Source: Bifidobacterium ramosum
GTDB lineage: Bacteria; Actinomycetota; Actinomycetes; Actinomycetales; Bifidobacteriaceae
Direction of reading: 5' to 3'
Assembly: GCF_009299505.1 (NCBI RefSeq)
Contig: NZ_WBSM01000007.1
Coordinates: 62,001 to 126,000 of the forward strand
Length of the DNA stretch: 64,000 nt
The notes below the pieces were generated by a model, which ran no database searches, had not been told where the DNA came from, and saw nothing but the letters and a program-made list of their open reading frames with translations. Position numbers and translations under genes: made by a program. This document shows positions 1-8,296 of the stretch, one piece after another (position 1 is the stretch's first letter; each line of letters begins with the position of its first letter).

Positions 1-777
1 ATCATCTCCGACTCCGGCGACGCGGGCCTGTTCAACGCGATGATGTGGGCCATGGGCGGCCACGCCTACAAACTCAACGACGACAAACTGACCATCAATA
101 TCACCAAGGACAAGGGCGCCCAGCGGTTCATGAACCTCTGGCAGAAGATGCGCGACGAAGACCTCATCGACGTCCACACGAAGACCTGGACCGACGACTG
201 GATGAAATCCCTGGGAGACGGCTCCACCGCCAGCCTCATCAGCGGCGCATGGATGGCCAACAACCTCCTGCAGGGCGTGCCCCAAGCCACCGGCAAATTC
301 CGCGTAGCCCTCCTGCCCACCATCGACGGAATGCCCATCAACGGCGAATACGGCGGCAGCGGACTGGCCATCACCAAGAAGATCCCCGACGGCAAACTCG
401 ACGCCGCCAAGAAGTTCGTCGAATACGTCACCACCAACAACGAAGGCATCGACGCCCGCGTATCCAACGGCAGCTTCCCCGCCACCACCAAGACCCTCAA
501 CCAGAAGGACTTCCTCGCCAAGACCACGCTCAGGAACGCCGACGGCAGCGACAACGAGTTCTTCGGCGGCCAGAAATACAACGAGGTCTTCTCCCGGGCC
601 GCCAAGGACGTCACCGGCAAATGGGAGTTCCTACCCTTCGAGCCCTACGCCCGCTCCATCTACAACGACAATATGGGATCATTCTTCTCCGGCAAGGAGA
701 CTTTCAAGGCTGCCGCCGACAAGTGGCAAAAGGCTTTAAAGAACTATGCCGCAGATCAAGGATTTAGCGTTCAATGA
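1..777 (+). CDS. ABC transporter sugar-binding protein, C-terminal part (5' end outside window)
   Basis: The reading frame is open from base 1 and ends at TGA 775-777, so about 258 residues of the C-terminal part are visible. The pattern fits family 1 extracellular solute-binding proteins of carbohydrate ABC importers: an alternating alpha/beta fold, a GAWMANNLLQG segment typical of the ligand-cleft hinge, a YGGSGLAITKK segment, and a helical C-terminus ending KALKNYAADQGFSVQ. In this family the lipoprotein delivers an oligosaccharide to two membrane permeases. The N-terminal lipobox and the permeases are not in the window; no permease gene follows, so they lie upstream or elsewhere. A hairpin with a T-run follows the stop. 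The specific sugar cannot be deduced. Confidence 0.85.
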   Translation: MISDSGDAGLFNAMMWAMGGHAYKLNDDKLTINITKDKGAQRFMNLWQKMRDEDLIDVHTKTWTDDWMKSLGDGSTASLISGAWMANNLLQGVPQATGKFRVALLPTIDGMPINGEYGGSGLAITKKIPDGKLDAAKKFVEYVTTNNEGIDARVSNGSFPATTKTLNQKDFLAKTTLRNADGSDNEFFGGQKYNEVFSRAAKDVTGKWEFLPFEPYARSIYNDNMGSFFSGKETFKAAADKWQKALKNYAADQGFSVQ

Positions 778-786
778 TGGAATAGA

Positions 787-836
787 GTGGCTGACAGGAG
801 GCGTTTGTTCTTGCCAGCCACTTGTGCTTGTTTTTT
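787..836 (+). terminator. Rho-independent terminator after the sugar-binding protein
   Basis: Arms GTGGCTG (787-793) and CAGCCAC (815-821) can pair, with further pairs inside, and a T-rich stretch with six Ts follows at 830-836. It lies right after the stop of the binding-protein gene and overlaps the end of the convergent EamA gene. Confidence 0.6.
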
Positions 837-1683
837 ACGCTTTATCGGCTGTCCATACGAGCAGGGCTCCGGCGAGGGAGACGACGATGACGCCGAACAC
901 GGCCGTAAGAGTGATGGTTTGGTGCAGGATCAGCGCGGCGATGACCACACTCATGGCTGGGTCGATGGAGAACAGCGTGCCAACCACGCGCGCCGACGTG
1001 ATGCGCCCGGACAGCGTGTCCATCGTGTAGGGAATCGCCACTCCCAGCACTGCCGACGCGGCGATGACGCCCCATTGGGCGGGCATCGCATGCGCGGCGT
1101 GGCTGACCGATACCGGCAGCGTGGTGAGAGCGGCGACCGTGACCGACAGGGCGAGCCCGTCCAGTCCGGTGCCCTTGCCGACCTTGTCGGCGAACAGCGT
1201 GTACAGGCCGAAGCAGCAGGCCGAACCCAAGGCGAACAGGTAGCCGGCCGGGTTGAAGTAGCCTCCCGGCGTGAACGAGATCAATCCCACACCCACCAGC
1301 GCGACCACCGCGCACAGTCCCTCGCGCCAGTGATGAGATCCGGCCAGGGCGACCACGCATGGGCCGAGGAATTCCAGGGTGACGGCCACGCCCATCGGGA
1401 TGCGGTCGATGGCCGAGTACAGGCAGACGTTCATCGCCGCCATCGCCAGCCCGTAGACCACGATGCCCAACCATTCGCCTTTCGACCGGCCCGCGAGTTT
1501 CGGACGGATGAGCGCGAGCATGACGACCGCGGCGACAAGCATACGCATCGAACTGACCGGAATCGGACCCAACGCATCGAACAACGACGCCGACAGGGAC
1601 GAAGAGGTCTGGATGCCCAACGAGCCGACTGTCACCATGCCTGTTGCGAGCAGTATTTTGTCTCGGGTATTTATAGATTTCAT
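835..1683 (-). CDS. EamA / DMT-superfamily transporter (RhtA-like)
   Basis: The 282-residue product is almost all hydrophobic helices (about ten segments) in two repeats, the layout of EamA-family drug/metabolite exporters. The ALGPIPVSSMRMLVAA and MGVAVTLEFLGPCVVA segments resemble the RhtA group of threonine/homoserine exporters. It would sit in the cytoplasmic membrane and export small metabolites or amino acids; the substrate is not evident. Its ATG (1681-1683) overlaps the stop of the upstream yqcI-like gene as ATGA, so the two are probably translated in a coupled way from one transcript. GC content is high, like the core genes and unlike the upstream partner. Confidence 0.85.
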   Translation of the reverse strand: MKSINTRDKILLATGMVTVGSLGIQTSSSLSASLFDALGPIPVSSMRMLVAAVVMLALIRPKLAGRSKGEWLGIVVYGLAMAAMNVCLYSAIDRIPMGVAVTLEFLGPCVVALAGSHHWREGLCAVVALVGVGLISFTPGGYFNPAGYLFALGSACCFGLYTLFADKVGKGTGLDGLALSVTVAALTTLPVSVSHAAHAMPAQWGVIAASAVLGVAIPYTMDTLSGRITSARVVGTLFSIDPAMSVVIAALILHQTITLTAVFGVIVVSLAGALLVWTADKA

Positions 1684-2393
1684 CGTTTGATTCGGCTGAG
1701 AATATCCTGTTCGGTCAGCAGCATGGATGCCTCGATATTATCGTCGCCTAGGAAGAACTGCGGCAATTCCGGAGCGTTACCGTGTTCTCCTAAAGCCGGG
1801 GAAATTGAAATTGCGTCATATTGTGCAATACGTTCACGAATACGATGACGTATCTGCATCGGGTTCTTACCAATATGGTCAAAAGTAGATCGCGATTGAA
1901 TTACCAGCGTGAAAGCACTTCCCAGATTGCGACTACGGCGTTTAACGTGATGTGGGGTACTGAAATTGATAAAGAAATCAACACCTCCATACCAAAAATC
2001 CCAATTGGGATCGTTTGGATTGGTAGGTGCGGAAGCAGGCCAAGGTGTCTGATCCGCTGTTAGTAGTTCCTTGAGAATAGCGGAAGCTAAATTCTTATCT
2101 TCTTCAAGATTATTGGTACCCGCTCCTTCAATCCAAAGAACAATTGTCTGATTCGAATTTTTCATGATTGATTGAACTGCCGCATTGAACAACAGTGCTA
2201 TTTGCTGATATCCTGCTGAAACATCAGCAAGACCAAACAATAAATCATTGTGTCGGAACGCCAATGGTGCAAAAATACACGGGAACCCCTTGCTTTGAAC
2301 AGCTTCGTCAAATTCCCGTAGATATTTCATCGCTTTTGCTGGTGCTGTGTGGATATCAAAAAGCGCACTTTTGTCGGAAGAATCAGTAGTCAT
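1680..2393 (-). CDS. YqcI/YcgG family protein
   Basis: This 237-residue protein has the marks of the YqcI/YcgG family: an early FPCIFAPLAFRHNDLLFG motif, a central WFYGG-like DFWYGGVDFFINFSTPHH motif with the conserved His pair, and a C-terminal RHRIRERIAQYDAI segment. The family function is unknown; members are cytoplasmic and of similar length. The codon use is clearly AT-richer than the flanking genes, which suggests recent acquisition. The gene ends in an ATGA overlap with the EamA exporter. Its upstream region is only 77 bp before the 2471 palindrome, so the promoter lies close to, or is interrupted by, the junction there. Confidence 0.8.
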   Translation of the reverse strand: MTTDSSDKSALFDIHTAPAKAMKYLREFDEAVQSKGFPCIFAPLAFRHNDLLFGLADVSAGYQQIALLFNAAVQSIMKNSNQTIVLWIEGAGTNNLEEDKNLASAILKELLTADQTPWPASAPTNPNDPNWDFWYGGVDFFINFSTPHHVKRRSRNLGSAFTLVIQSRSTFDHIGKNPMQIRHRIRERIAQYDAISISPALGEHGNAPELPQFFLGDDNIEASMLLTEQDILSRIKR

Positions 2394-2470
2394 ATCCCCT
2401 CCTGTAAATGAAACTGATTTACGTCAAATGATGCCAGGTGTGTCTTCTTGATAGTTCGTTTTGGGATGCT

Positions 2471-2490
2471 ATGTCATCTATAGATGACAT
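2471..2490. repeat. Left copy of flanking palindrome
   Basis: A perfect 20-bp palindrome with core TGTCATCTATAGATGACA at 2472-2489. The same 18-bp core recurs at 14815-14832, where it ends the TraG gene. The two copies bracket the ParB-Mob-TraG module. A 16-18 bp perfect palindrome close to a parB gene is the form of a parS centromere; it could equally be a recombination site. Confidence 0.85.
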
Positions 2491-2855
2491 CCGCGCCGCT
2501 TGTGGAGAGAATGCTCCAGGCGGGGCTGTTCGACATACTCTCCGCAATCGGCGCGGGAACGCGGCCCCGGGCCATGCGCTGTGCGCATGACCGTGCTGTC
2601 TGGCCGCTCGCATGCTCGCGGCGGTGGGCCGCGCGGAATCTGACGAAGGGTTTGCGGCCACCACCAGCATGCCATGCGCTCCGTCTGCGTTCCCTGCGCC
2701 GTGTCCCGCGCCGCTCCCGTGCCTGCGCTGCGACGGCGAACCAGCATGCCGTCTTCGCTACGGCCCGGATCGTCGCGGTCCACGCCTCCGGTCTCTCCGC
2801 CTGCGCGCATGGCAGGCGGGTGGTGTCCGAAATGGAAACCACACGGAAAGGACCG
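2491..2855. other. GC-rich leader without a convincing gene
   Basis: The DUF4192-like frame stays open through this stretch but the translation is Arg/Ala/Cys-rich and low in complexity, there is no ribosome binding site, and AAAGGA followed by ATG appears only at 2847-2862. I read it as a promoter/leader region of the mobilisation module. I see no RNA gene here. Confidence 0.4.
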
Positions 2856-2861
2856 ATGGAC

Positions 2862-3479
2862 ATGAACGACATGGTGGATACCCGCACGGCGGGAACCGGA
2901 CTGGCGAAGCGCGTACGCGACGGGTTCCTTCAGGACCGGCGTGAACTTGGACCGGCGGAAGCGGCCGACAAGTGGTTCGCGCCCCTGATGGACAGGTGGA
3001 ACGGCCTGTTGTCGCGCGACGAGGGCGGTTTCTCCCATGAGGAGCGCGTCACGCTGGCGGTGCTGATGACCGAGTGCCTGAGCATGCGGGACGCGCTGAT
3101 ACTCGCATCTTTGCGCGAAATGAGCGGCGGCGAACTGCACATGCTGTACGCCCAGCCGCATTCGATGGAGTCGGCGGCCGTGGTCATGCGCGAACTGTCA
3201 CGGGCGTTCAAGGACGCCGCCTATCAGCCGGACACGAGACGCGGGGAACGCGCGACGGCGTTGCTGGAATCGGTGACGGCCGACGCCCCGGACGGATACA
3301 AGGCACAGCCGATGGCGTCGTGCGCGTACCTGCTGTGGATGGCCGACCGTTCGACCGCCGCCGCGGTGCGCGCGCTCAAGGCCTTGGCCTTGGACGACGA
3401 CTGCTCGCTGGCATCCCTCGTGCTCGCGGCCAGCGAACACGGCATCCGCCCCGCGTGGACGGAACGCCGCCGCCACTGA
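2862..3479 (+). CDS. DUF4192-like protein of the mobilisation module
   Basis: About 205 residues from the ATG at 2862 (an in-frame ATG at 2856 is also possible; the GGAAAGGA at 2845-2852 suits 2862 better). The C-terminal half, with AQPMASCAYLLWMADRST followed by AVRALKALALDDDCSLASLV, resembles the end of DUF4192 proteins of actinobacteria (a hydrophobic helix, a W/G turn, then an alpha-helical A..AL..D..LA.L pattern). Function unknown. It is the first gene of the plus-strand module and is followed by a strong hairpin and then parB. The longer open frame upstream is rejected as non-coding. Confidence 0.6.
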   Translation: MNDMVDTRTAGTGLAKRVRDGFLQDRRELGPAEAADKWFAPLMDRWNGLLSRDEGGFSHEERVTLAVLMTECLSMRDALILASLREMSGGELHMLYAQPHSMESAAVVMRELSRAFKDAAYQPDTRRGERATALLESVTADAPDGYKAQPMASCAYLLWMADRSTAAAVRALKALALDDDCSLASLVLAASEHGIRPAWTERRRH

Positions 3480-3500
3480 GCGTCGGCCGTGGATTCATCT

Positions 3501-3532
3501 GGCTGGGGCTTCCGATTCCGGAAGCCCCAGCC
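3501..3532 (+). terminator. 13-bp perfect hairpin between the DUF4192-like gene and parB
   Basis: Arms 3501-3513 and 3520-3532 pair perfectly around a 6-nt loop, with a short T-run at 3549-3553. It probably terminates or attenuates transcription between the two genes. Confidence 0.6.
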
Positions 3533-3566
3533 AATCCCCAATCATCTGTTTTTCAAGGAGACAATC

Positions 3567-5126
3567 ATGGAAACCGCAATCATCGAACGTCCCGTATCGG
3601 CCGACGAGGGCATGGAGGAATCGAACATCGTCATGCTGGACGTGGGACTTATCGATCCGAACCCCGCGAACCCGCGCCGTGACGTGGGCGATGTGTCGGA
3701 ACTCGCGGATTCGATACGCGCGCAGGGCATCCGGCAGAACCTGCTCGTCACTCCCACGCCGCAGGGACGCTACCTGCTCGTCATCGGGCATCGCCGCCTC
3801 GCCGCCGCCAAACTCGCCGGATTGAGCTGGGTGCCCGCCGTGGTGGCCGATTTGTCGGAACGGGAGCAACGCGAGCTCATGCTCGTGGAGAACAGCCAGC
3901 GCGCCGACCTGACCGTCATCGAGGAGGCCGACGGCTATCAGGGGCTTCTCGATTTGGGCGTGGGCGTGGACGAGGCGGCGCAACGCACCGGCCGTTCCAC
4001 GTCATTGGTGCGCCGACGCCTGAAGATAGCCGCCATCGGCGAGAACGTGCGAAGCAAGGCCGGAACAGCCCAGCTGAGTATCGACGACTGGGAGACCATC
4101 GCCGACTTCGACCGGCATCCAGACCTTCAGGAACGGCTCGCCGAGGCGGCAGGCGGCAAGAACTGGAACATGGCCGTCAAGCACGCCCGGCAGGAGCGAA
4201 CATGGCGCGAATGGCTCGACACGGCACGAGCCGAATTGGAACGCATGGGCATCGACGCGGCCGACGAACAGCCGAACGCGGACAACTGGTATGACTCGCC
4301 AAAGGGATTGCGTCGCACCACGATGCTGACCACGGGCGACATTGCCAAGGCCATCGACGCATGGCGCGACTCCCATGACGGAGCCACGCCCGTCGTGGGA
4401 GTGCGGGCCGAAGGCGCGTCATGGGCGCGCGGCATCGCCCTGTACGAAACCGTGGACGAGGAGGCCGAGACCGCGGCCCGCGAGGCGCGTGAGGCGCGTT
4501 GGCGCGAGGAACGGGAACGCGAGGAACGCGAGACGGCACCGGCCAAGGAGTTCGCGCGGGCAAGCCGTGATTTGCGCATCGCGTTCGTGACGCATCTCAT
4601 GGAACTGAAATCCCAGCCGAAGGGCATCGGCAAAGCCGTCGCCCTGCTGTCCGCGAGATTCGCGCTCGATACGCTCACCGAGGGATTCGACCAATGGAAC
4701 AGTCATGCCGAGGACGTCTGGGAGCAAATCACCGGCATCGGCACGGCGGGCGACGACGCCGATGATGCAAAGCCGGAGGACGAGGCCGAAGACCCGTTAC
4801 GCGAGTCCGTCACCGCGATGATTGCCGGCGACCCGCAACGGGCCGCGTTCGGACTGCTCTACGCCTTGGCCGAAGAGCGCGTCAGCTGGGAAACGTGGCG
4901 TGACGCGGCGACCATCGCGGAACACGCCGCACCGTTGTACGAGGCGTTGGAAACACTCGGCTACCGCACCTCGGACACGGAAGCCGAAGCCCTCAACGGC
5001 TCCCTCGTACCAATCGATGACGACGACAATGGCGAGGATACCGGCATAGGGCAGGACAGCGAACCGGACGACGATGGGGCGTCGCAAGCCGACGACGCAT
5101 CCGGCGAGCCGGACGACGCCGAATAA
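3567..5126 (+). CDS. parB: ParB/RepB/Spo0J family partition protein
   Basis: 519 residues from ATG 3567, chosen because AAGGAG lies 6 nt upstream; the longer open frame has no site. Residues about 18-110 form the ParB N-terminal (CTPase/NTPase) domain: LDVGLIDPNPANPRRD, ELADSIRAQGIRQNLLV and GRYLLVIGHRRLAAAKLA are the ParB boxes, the last containing the GHRR motif. An HTH follows around 125-160 (TGRSTSLVRRRLKIA). The rest is a long acidic, Arg/Glu-rich region ending in a D/E-rich tail. ParB binds palindromic parS sites and loads onto DNA; no parA is next to this gene (the ParA at 52.8 kb belongs to another region). The palindromes at 2471 and 14811 are candidate targets. In conjugative elements such orphan ParBs also serve as regulators. 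Confidence 0.85.
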   Translation: METAIIERPVSADEGMEESNIVMLDVGLIDPNPANPRRDVGDVSELADSIRAQGIRQNLLVTPTPQGRYLLVIGHRRLAAAKLAGLSWVPAVVADLSEREQRELMLVENSQRADLTVIEEADGYQGLLDLGVGVDEAAQRTGRSTSLVRRRLKIAAIGENVRSKAGTAQLSIDDWETIADFDRHPDLQERLAEAAGGKNWNMAVKHARQERTWREWLDTARAELERMGIDAADEQPNADNWYDSPKGLRRTTMLTTGDIAKAIDAWRDSHDGATPVVGVRAEGASWARGIALYETVDEEAETAAREAREARWREEREREERETAPAKEFARASRDLRIAFVTHLMELKSQPKGIGKAVALLSARFALDTLTEGFDQWNSHAEDVWEQITGIGTAGDDADDAKPEDEAEDPLRESVTAMIAGDPQRAAFGLLYALAEERVSWETWRDAATIAEHAAPLYEALETLGYRTSDTEAEALNGSLVPIDDDDNGEDTGIGQDSEPDDDGASQADDASGEPDDAE

Positions 5127-5130
5127 GCGA

Positions 5131-5171
5131 CGGACGGGGCGGAACCGGAATACGGGTTCCGCCCCCGTCCG
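5131..5171 (+). terminator. GC-rich hairpin after parB
   Basis: A long near-perfect inverted repeat (5131-5146 with 5155-5171, one bulged C) directly after the parB stop. There is no T-run, but it lies between convergent genes and probably works in both directions. Confidence 0.5.
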
Positions 5172-5242
5172 GGCGCGAATGGCGAAACGTGACGGCGCAT
5201 GCGCGCCCGCGCCTTCCGGAGCCAAGCGGCGGCGGGTGACGT

Positions 5243-5575
5243 TCAGCCGTGGCGGGAGGAGCGTCGTCGGAGCCGCGCGTCGCACCAATCCATGAGCATG
5301 CTCGCAAGCACGGCCGTGAGAAACGTGGCGACGATCAACGCGAACGAGCCGTCCAATGCCGGAGCGTCCGAGCCGGCGAGGAAATGCATGAGCAGGAACG
5401 CCAGCATGAGCAATCCCGACAGCATGGCGAACGCCGTGAACACGGAGTTCACGAGGAACACCACGAGCCGCAACGGGTGCGCGAACAGGGCAAGGCACGA
5501 GGCCACGCCACGCATCAGCATGCGTATCACGCCCGTCGCCAGCGACAGGCCAAGCATCACCAGCAGCATCGGCAT
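5243..5575 (-). CDS. Small membrane protein
   Basis: 110 residues from ATG 5575, preceded by GGGAGGTGA; the longer frame lacks a site. Three hydrophobic segments are visible (LLVMLGLSLATGVIRML, VVFLVNSVFTAFAMLSGLLMLAFLL, FALIVATFLTAVLASML) and the C-terminus is Arg-rich (ARLRRRSSRHG). I do not recognise the family. It is downstream of the gene starting at 6110 on the same strand and both are divergent from mobC, so they may be a short operon of the conjugation module. Confidence 0.6.
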   Translation of the reverse strand: MPMLLVMLGLSLATGVIRMLMRGVASCLALFAHPLRLVVFLVNSVFTAFAMLSGLLMLAFLLMHFLAGSDAPALDGSFALIVATFLTAVLASMLMDWCDARLRRRSSRHG

Positions 5576-5603
5576 CGCCGTCACCTCCCGTATGTAGCCA
5601 ATG

Positions 5604-6110
5604 TCATCCAGCGTAGCCGCCAGGACGCGGGAAACCGAATCGCAATCCCTCCGGGTCCAATCCAATCGAACCGGATTCTCCGGCGTCACCGGCATCGGCC
5701 GCATTCGCCGTTGCGGCGTTGTCTTCCGTCAGGGCAATCTCCGGTGTATCGACGGCGGATGCCGGTCGGCCGTCGGATTCGAGGGACGAATCCTCGTCAT
5801 CATGGATTTCGCCGTGACTATCGGCGGGATTGGCCTGCCCGTAGTCGGGCGTGACGGCATGGAACGCCATGCCCGTCTCCCTTGGCTCCATCCTGAGCGT
5901 GCGCACGAGCTGGGCGCGAGGCATGTGATGGTCGTCGCAGAACGATTGGGCGGCGTCACGGAATCGTTCCGCGGCCCAGCGCATATCGTCCAGCAGGATA
6001 CCCAAACGCGACAGTTCGCCGCGTTTGCGCCGAAGCGCCTCCAACTCGGCATCCAATGCGTTGTCGGCGATGGCGCGCATCGCCCGGTTGCGTTCCCTCG
6101 GCTTCGCCAT
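5604..6110 (-). CDS. Hypothetical protein divergent from mobC
   Basis: 168 residues from ATG 6110, with GAGGAGA upstream. The first 80 residues are predicted helical and highly charged (AELEALRRKRGELSRLGILL, then CDDHHMPRAQLVRTLRM), and the second half is acidic and low in complexity (HDDEDSSLESDGRPASA). No catalytic motif is visible. The charged helices and the position opposite mobC across an oriT-like intergenic region would suit a DNA-binding accessory or regulator, but this is inference only. Confidence 0.55.
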   Translation of the reverse strand: MAKPRERNRAMRAIADNALDAELEALRRKRGELSRLGILLDDMRWAAERFRDAAQSFCDDHHMPRAQLVRTLRMEPRETGMAFHAVTPDYGQANPADSHGEIHDDEDSSLESDGRPASAVDTPEIALTEDNAATANAADAGDAGESGSIGLDPEGLRFGFPRPGGYAG

Positions 6111-6269
6111 GACGGTCTCCTCACGGTGATTGTTCTTCACTGCCCCGCATCGTAGAACGACGCCGGCAATGATGCCGGCGGACACGAAACGGAACCGGCG
6201 TCGGCATGCGAAACGTGACCTGAAGTCCGCCGCGCATGGCGTGGCGCCAAGGCGAAACTGACCGGTGCG

Positions 6270-6358
6270 CAACCATCCCCTCCCCGGAGGGGCGGTTGGT
6301 GTGTAGCAAGCATCGCCGGTGTACGTACACCGGCGCGGCCCCGCGAGGCTCGGGGCCG
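6270..6358. other. oriT: Candidate origin of transfer (oriT)
   Basis: The intergenic region before mobC carries three inverted repeats in 90 bp. The first has outer arms CAACC/GGTTG (6270-6274, 6294-6298) around inner arms CCCCTCC/GGAGGGG (6277-6283, 6286-6292). The second is a perfect 22-bp palindrome at 6314-6335. The third has 8-bp arms CGGCCCCG/CGGGGCCG (6336-6343, 6351-6358). Dense inverted repeats just upstream of mobC and a relaxase gene are the usual form of an oriT. The nic site cannot be placed. Confidence 0.55.
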
Positions 6359-6398
6359 ATCGCGGGACACCCGTGGAACCCGATATGAGGAGGCGCCG

Positions 6399-6803
6399 AT
6401 GGGTTGGAAAGGCAACCGTTCCAGGACGATCCGCAAGGCGGTCACGTTCAGCGAGGAGGAATGGCGGTGGGTGGCGGACTCGCTCAAAGTGGAGAACCGT
6501 CAGCGCATCCAGGCCGGGCTCAGGCCCGTGGGATGGATGGCGTTCGCCCGCAACAGGATCAGATGCGCCCACCGCGTCAACATCACCGTGCCCGCGAACC
6601 TGCATGACGTGAGCGCCCAACTGGCGAGGATCGGCAACAACGTCAACCAGATCGCCCGTCACGCGAACACCACGCGGGAGACGGACCTGGCCATGCTCTC
6701 GCGCGTGTTCGACGAGCTGCGCCAGGCGGAACGGCTGGTCGCGGGCCTGCGCATCCGGGTGGAGACCGACGTTGACCCCAAAGGGGTGCCCGAATGGCTG
6801 TAG
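6399..6803 (+). CDS. mobC: MobC family mobilisation protein
   Basis: 134 residues, with GAGGAGG ahead of ATG 6399. The central LARIGNNVNQIARHAN motif (about residues 80-95) is the signature of the MobC relaxosome accessory family, and the basic N-terminus with a helix (TFSEEEWRWVADSLK) suits a ribbon-helix-helix-type DNA contact. MobC proteins bind oriT and help open the strands for the relaxase. The gene lies directly after the oriT-like hairpins and overlaps the relaxase start by 10 nt, so the two are co-translated. Confidence 0.85.
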   Translation: MGWKGNRSRTIRKAVTFSEEEWRWVADSLKVENRQRIQAGLRPVGWMAFARNRIRCAHRVNITVPANLHDVSAQLARIGNNVNQIARHANTTRETDLAMLSRVFDELRQAERLVAGLRIRVETDVDPKGVPEWL

Positions 6804-8245
6804 TCAAGATCGGCAAGATCAAAAGCACGCTTGCCCGCAGCATCGCCTACGTGACGAACCCGGCCAAGACCGACGGCTACCGGTGGGCCTCGACCACCGT
6901 CGGCGATGACATCACGGACGCCGAGTCCATCGCCCGAGGCTTCGAATGTGCGTTGGACGCCACGAAAGGCGGCTCACGCCGGCAGGGGGCCGTGTTGGCG
7001 CTGCATGTGATCCAATCGTTCGATCCCACCGACCAGGTCACGCCCCGATTGGCGCATCTGATCGGGGAACGGTTCGTCCGGGAGATCACCGGAGGCACGC
7101 ACGACTACGTGATTGCCACCCACACCGACAGATCCCACATGCACAACCACATCCTCATCTGCCCGGCAGACCGGATCACGGGCAAGGCCCTGCGTCTGAG
7201 GAAAGGAACCCTGGGCGAATGGCGGAAGATCAGCGACCGGCTGTGCCGCGAATACGGGCTGCACACCCTCATGCCGGAACGGTCCGGGCGCGTGGCCCCG
7301 TCGATCGGGGAACTCCATCTGAGCGCCAGAGGCGGCAACATCAAGGACCGGTTGCGCACCAGCATCGACACGGCCTGCATGAACGCCCATGACTTCGCGG
7401 GCTTCCGCCGCGAACTCGCGACGCTCGGCGTCAACGCGACCGTGCGCGGCGGACGCATCACCTACACGCCATGCGGGCAGACCCGCGGAATCCGAGACCG
7501 GCGACTGGGCGTGGCATACAACATGCTCGCCATCATGGGCAAGATCCACCGGCGCACGCTCAGCGAGATCACCTTCCACGAGGCCATGATCGCCCGTCGG
7601 ACGGATACGGCGGTGACCGTTCGGGTGCCCGGCACGCACGGACGCCTGCGCCTGTCCATACCGTGCGACCGGCTCGTGCGTGACGGAAGGATCTGGCACG
7701 CCTACCTGTCCGACGACGTCAGACAGGTGCTCACCGACGAGAACGGCGGCTATGCACGTTCAACGGACTGCGAGGGCCTGTACGCATGGTTCGCGCGGCC
7801 CACGCTGCGACTGGAGGACTACTGCCGTCAACGGTTCGACGGCCGGGACCTGACCGGCGTGAACGGGCGCGCGCTGCGTCAGGCAATCGCCTGCGACCGG
7901 CTCGCCGACAGCCTGCGCGAGCTCAAGGTGCTCGCCCAGGTCATCGACGAAGGCGACGGCCGGCTGGCGACGCTCGGCCGACTCACCGACTCCGTCGAAC
8001 TCAACGCGAAGCACATGCGCGCCCTGATCGCGCTCATCGCCGACAACCATGATCAGGGAGCCGACGCCACGGGACTGGAGGCCCAGCTCGCCATCGAGGA
8101 GCAGGAGACCCGTGGCCTGGCCTCCGACGCCCTCGCCCTGCGCCGGCTCATCGCCCGCACCACGCCAACCGCCGAACGCTCCGACGGCGCACGGCGCGCG
8201 CAACGCCGCGATGACGGGCATCGTGTCCGCCGCAGGAACCGGTGA
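6794..8245 (+). CDS. mobA: Relaxase / mobilisation nuclease (MobA family)
   Basis: 483 residues. The N-terminal 250 residues match relaxase domain PF03432: a start like MAVVKIGKIKSTLARSIAYV, a conserved Tyr early in the domain (motif I), and the metal-binding histidine cluster HTDRSHMHNHILI near residue 115 (motif III). It would nick oriT, remain covalently bound to the 5' end and be delivered by the type IV system. The C-terminal part is helical and Arg-rich (RRAQRRDDGHRVRRRNR), as is common for relaxases recognised by a VirD4 coupling protein. It overlaps mobC and is followed 51 nt later by the PcfB-like gene. Confidence 0.9.
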   Translation: MAVVKIGKIKSTLARSIAYVTNPAKTDGYRWASTTVGDDITDAESIARGFECALDATKGGSRRQGAVLALHVIQSFDPTDQVTPRLAHLIGERFVREITGGTHDYVIATHTDRSHMHNHILICPADRITGKALRLRKGTLGEWRKISDRLCREYGLHTLMPERSGRVAPSIGELHLSARGGNIKDRLRTSIDTACMNAHDFAGFRRELATLGVNATVRGGRITYTPCGQTRGIRDRRLGVAYNMLAIMGKIHRRTLSEITFHEAMIARRTDTAVTVRVPGTHGRLRLSIPCDRLVRDGRIWHAYLSDDVRQVLTDENGGYARSTDCEGLYAWFARPTLRLEDYCRQRFDGRDLTGVNGRALRQAIACDRLADSLRELKVLAQVIDEGDGRLATLGRLTDSVELNAKHMRALIALIADNHDQGADATGLEAQLAIEEQETRGLASDALALRRLIARTTPTAERSDGARRAQRRDDGHRVRRRNR

Positions 8246-8296
8246 GCCGGCGGAAGCTGGAACGCAACGAACCACGACGGATGACGGGAGAATCCT

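Noticed and set aside
835-1848. Plus-strand 353-aa frame opposite the EamA gene
   Set aside because: It is highly charged, low-complexity shadow coding on the opposite strand of a clear membrane protein.
5604-6662. A 352-aa open frame running over the oriT-like region
   Set aside because: The extra N-terminal part covers hairpins and overlaps mobC in antisense; GAGGAGA and ATG at 6110 give the real start.
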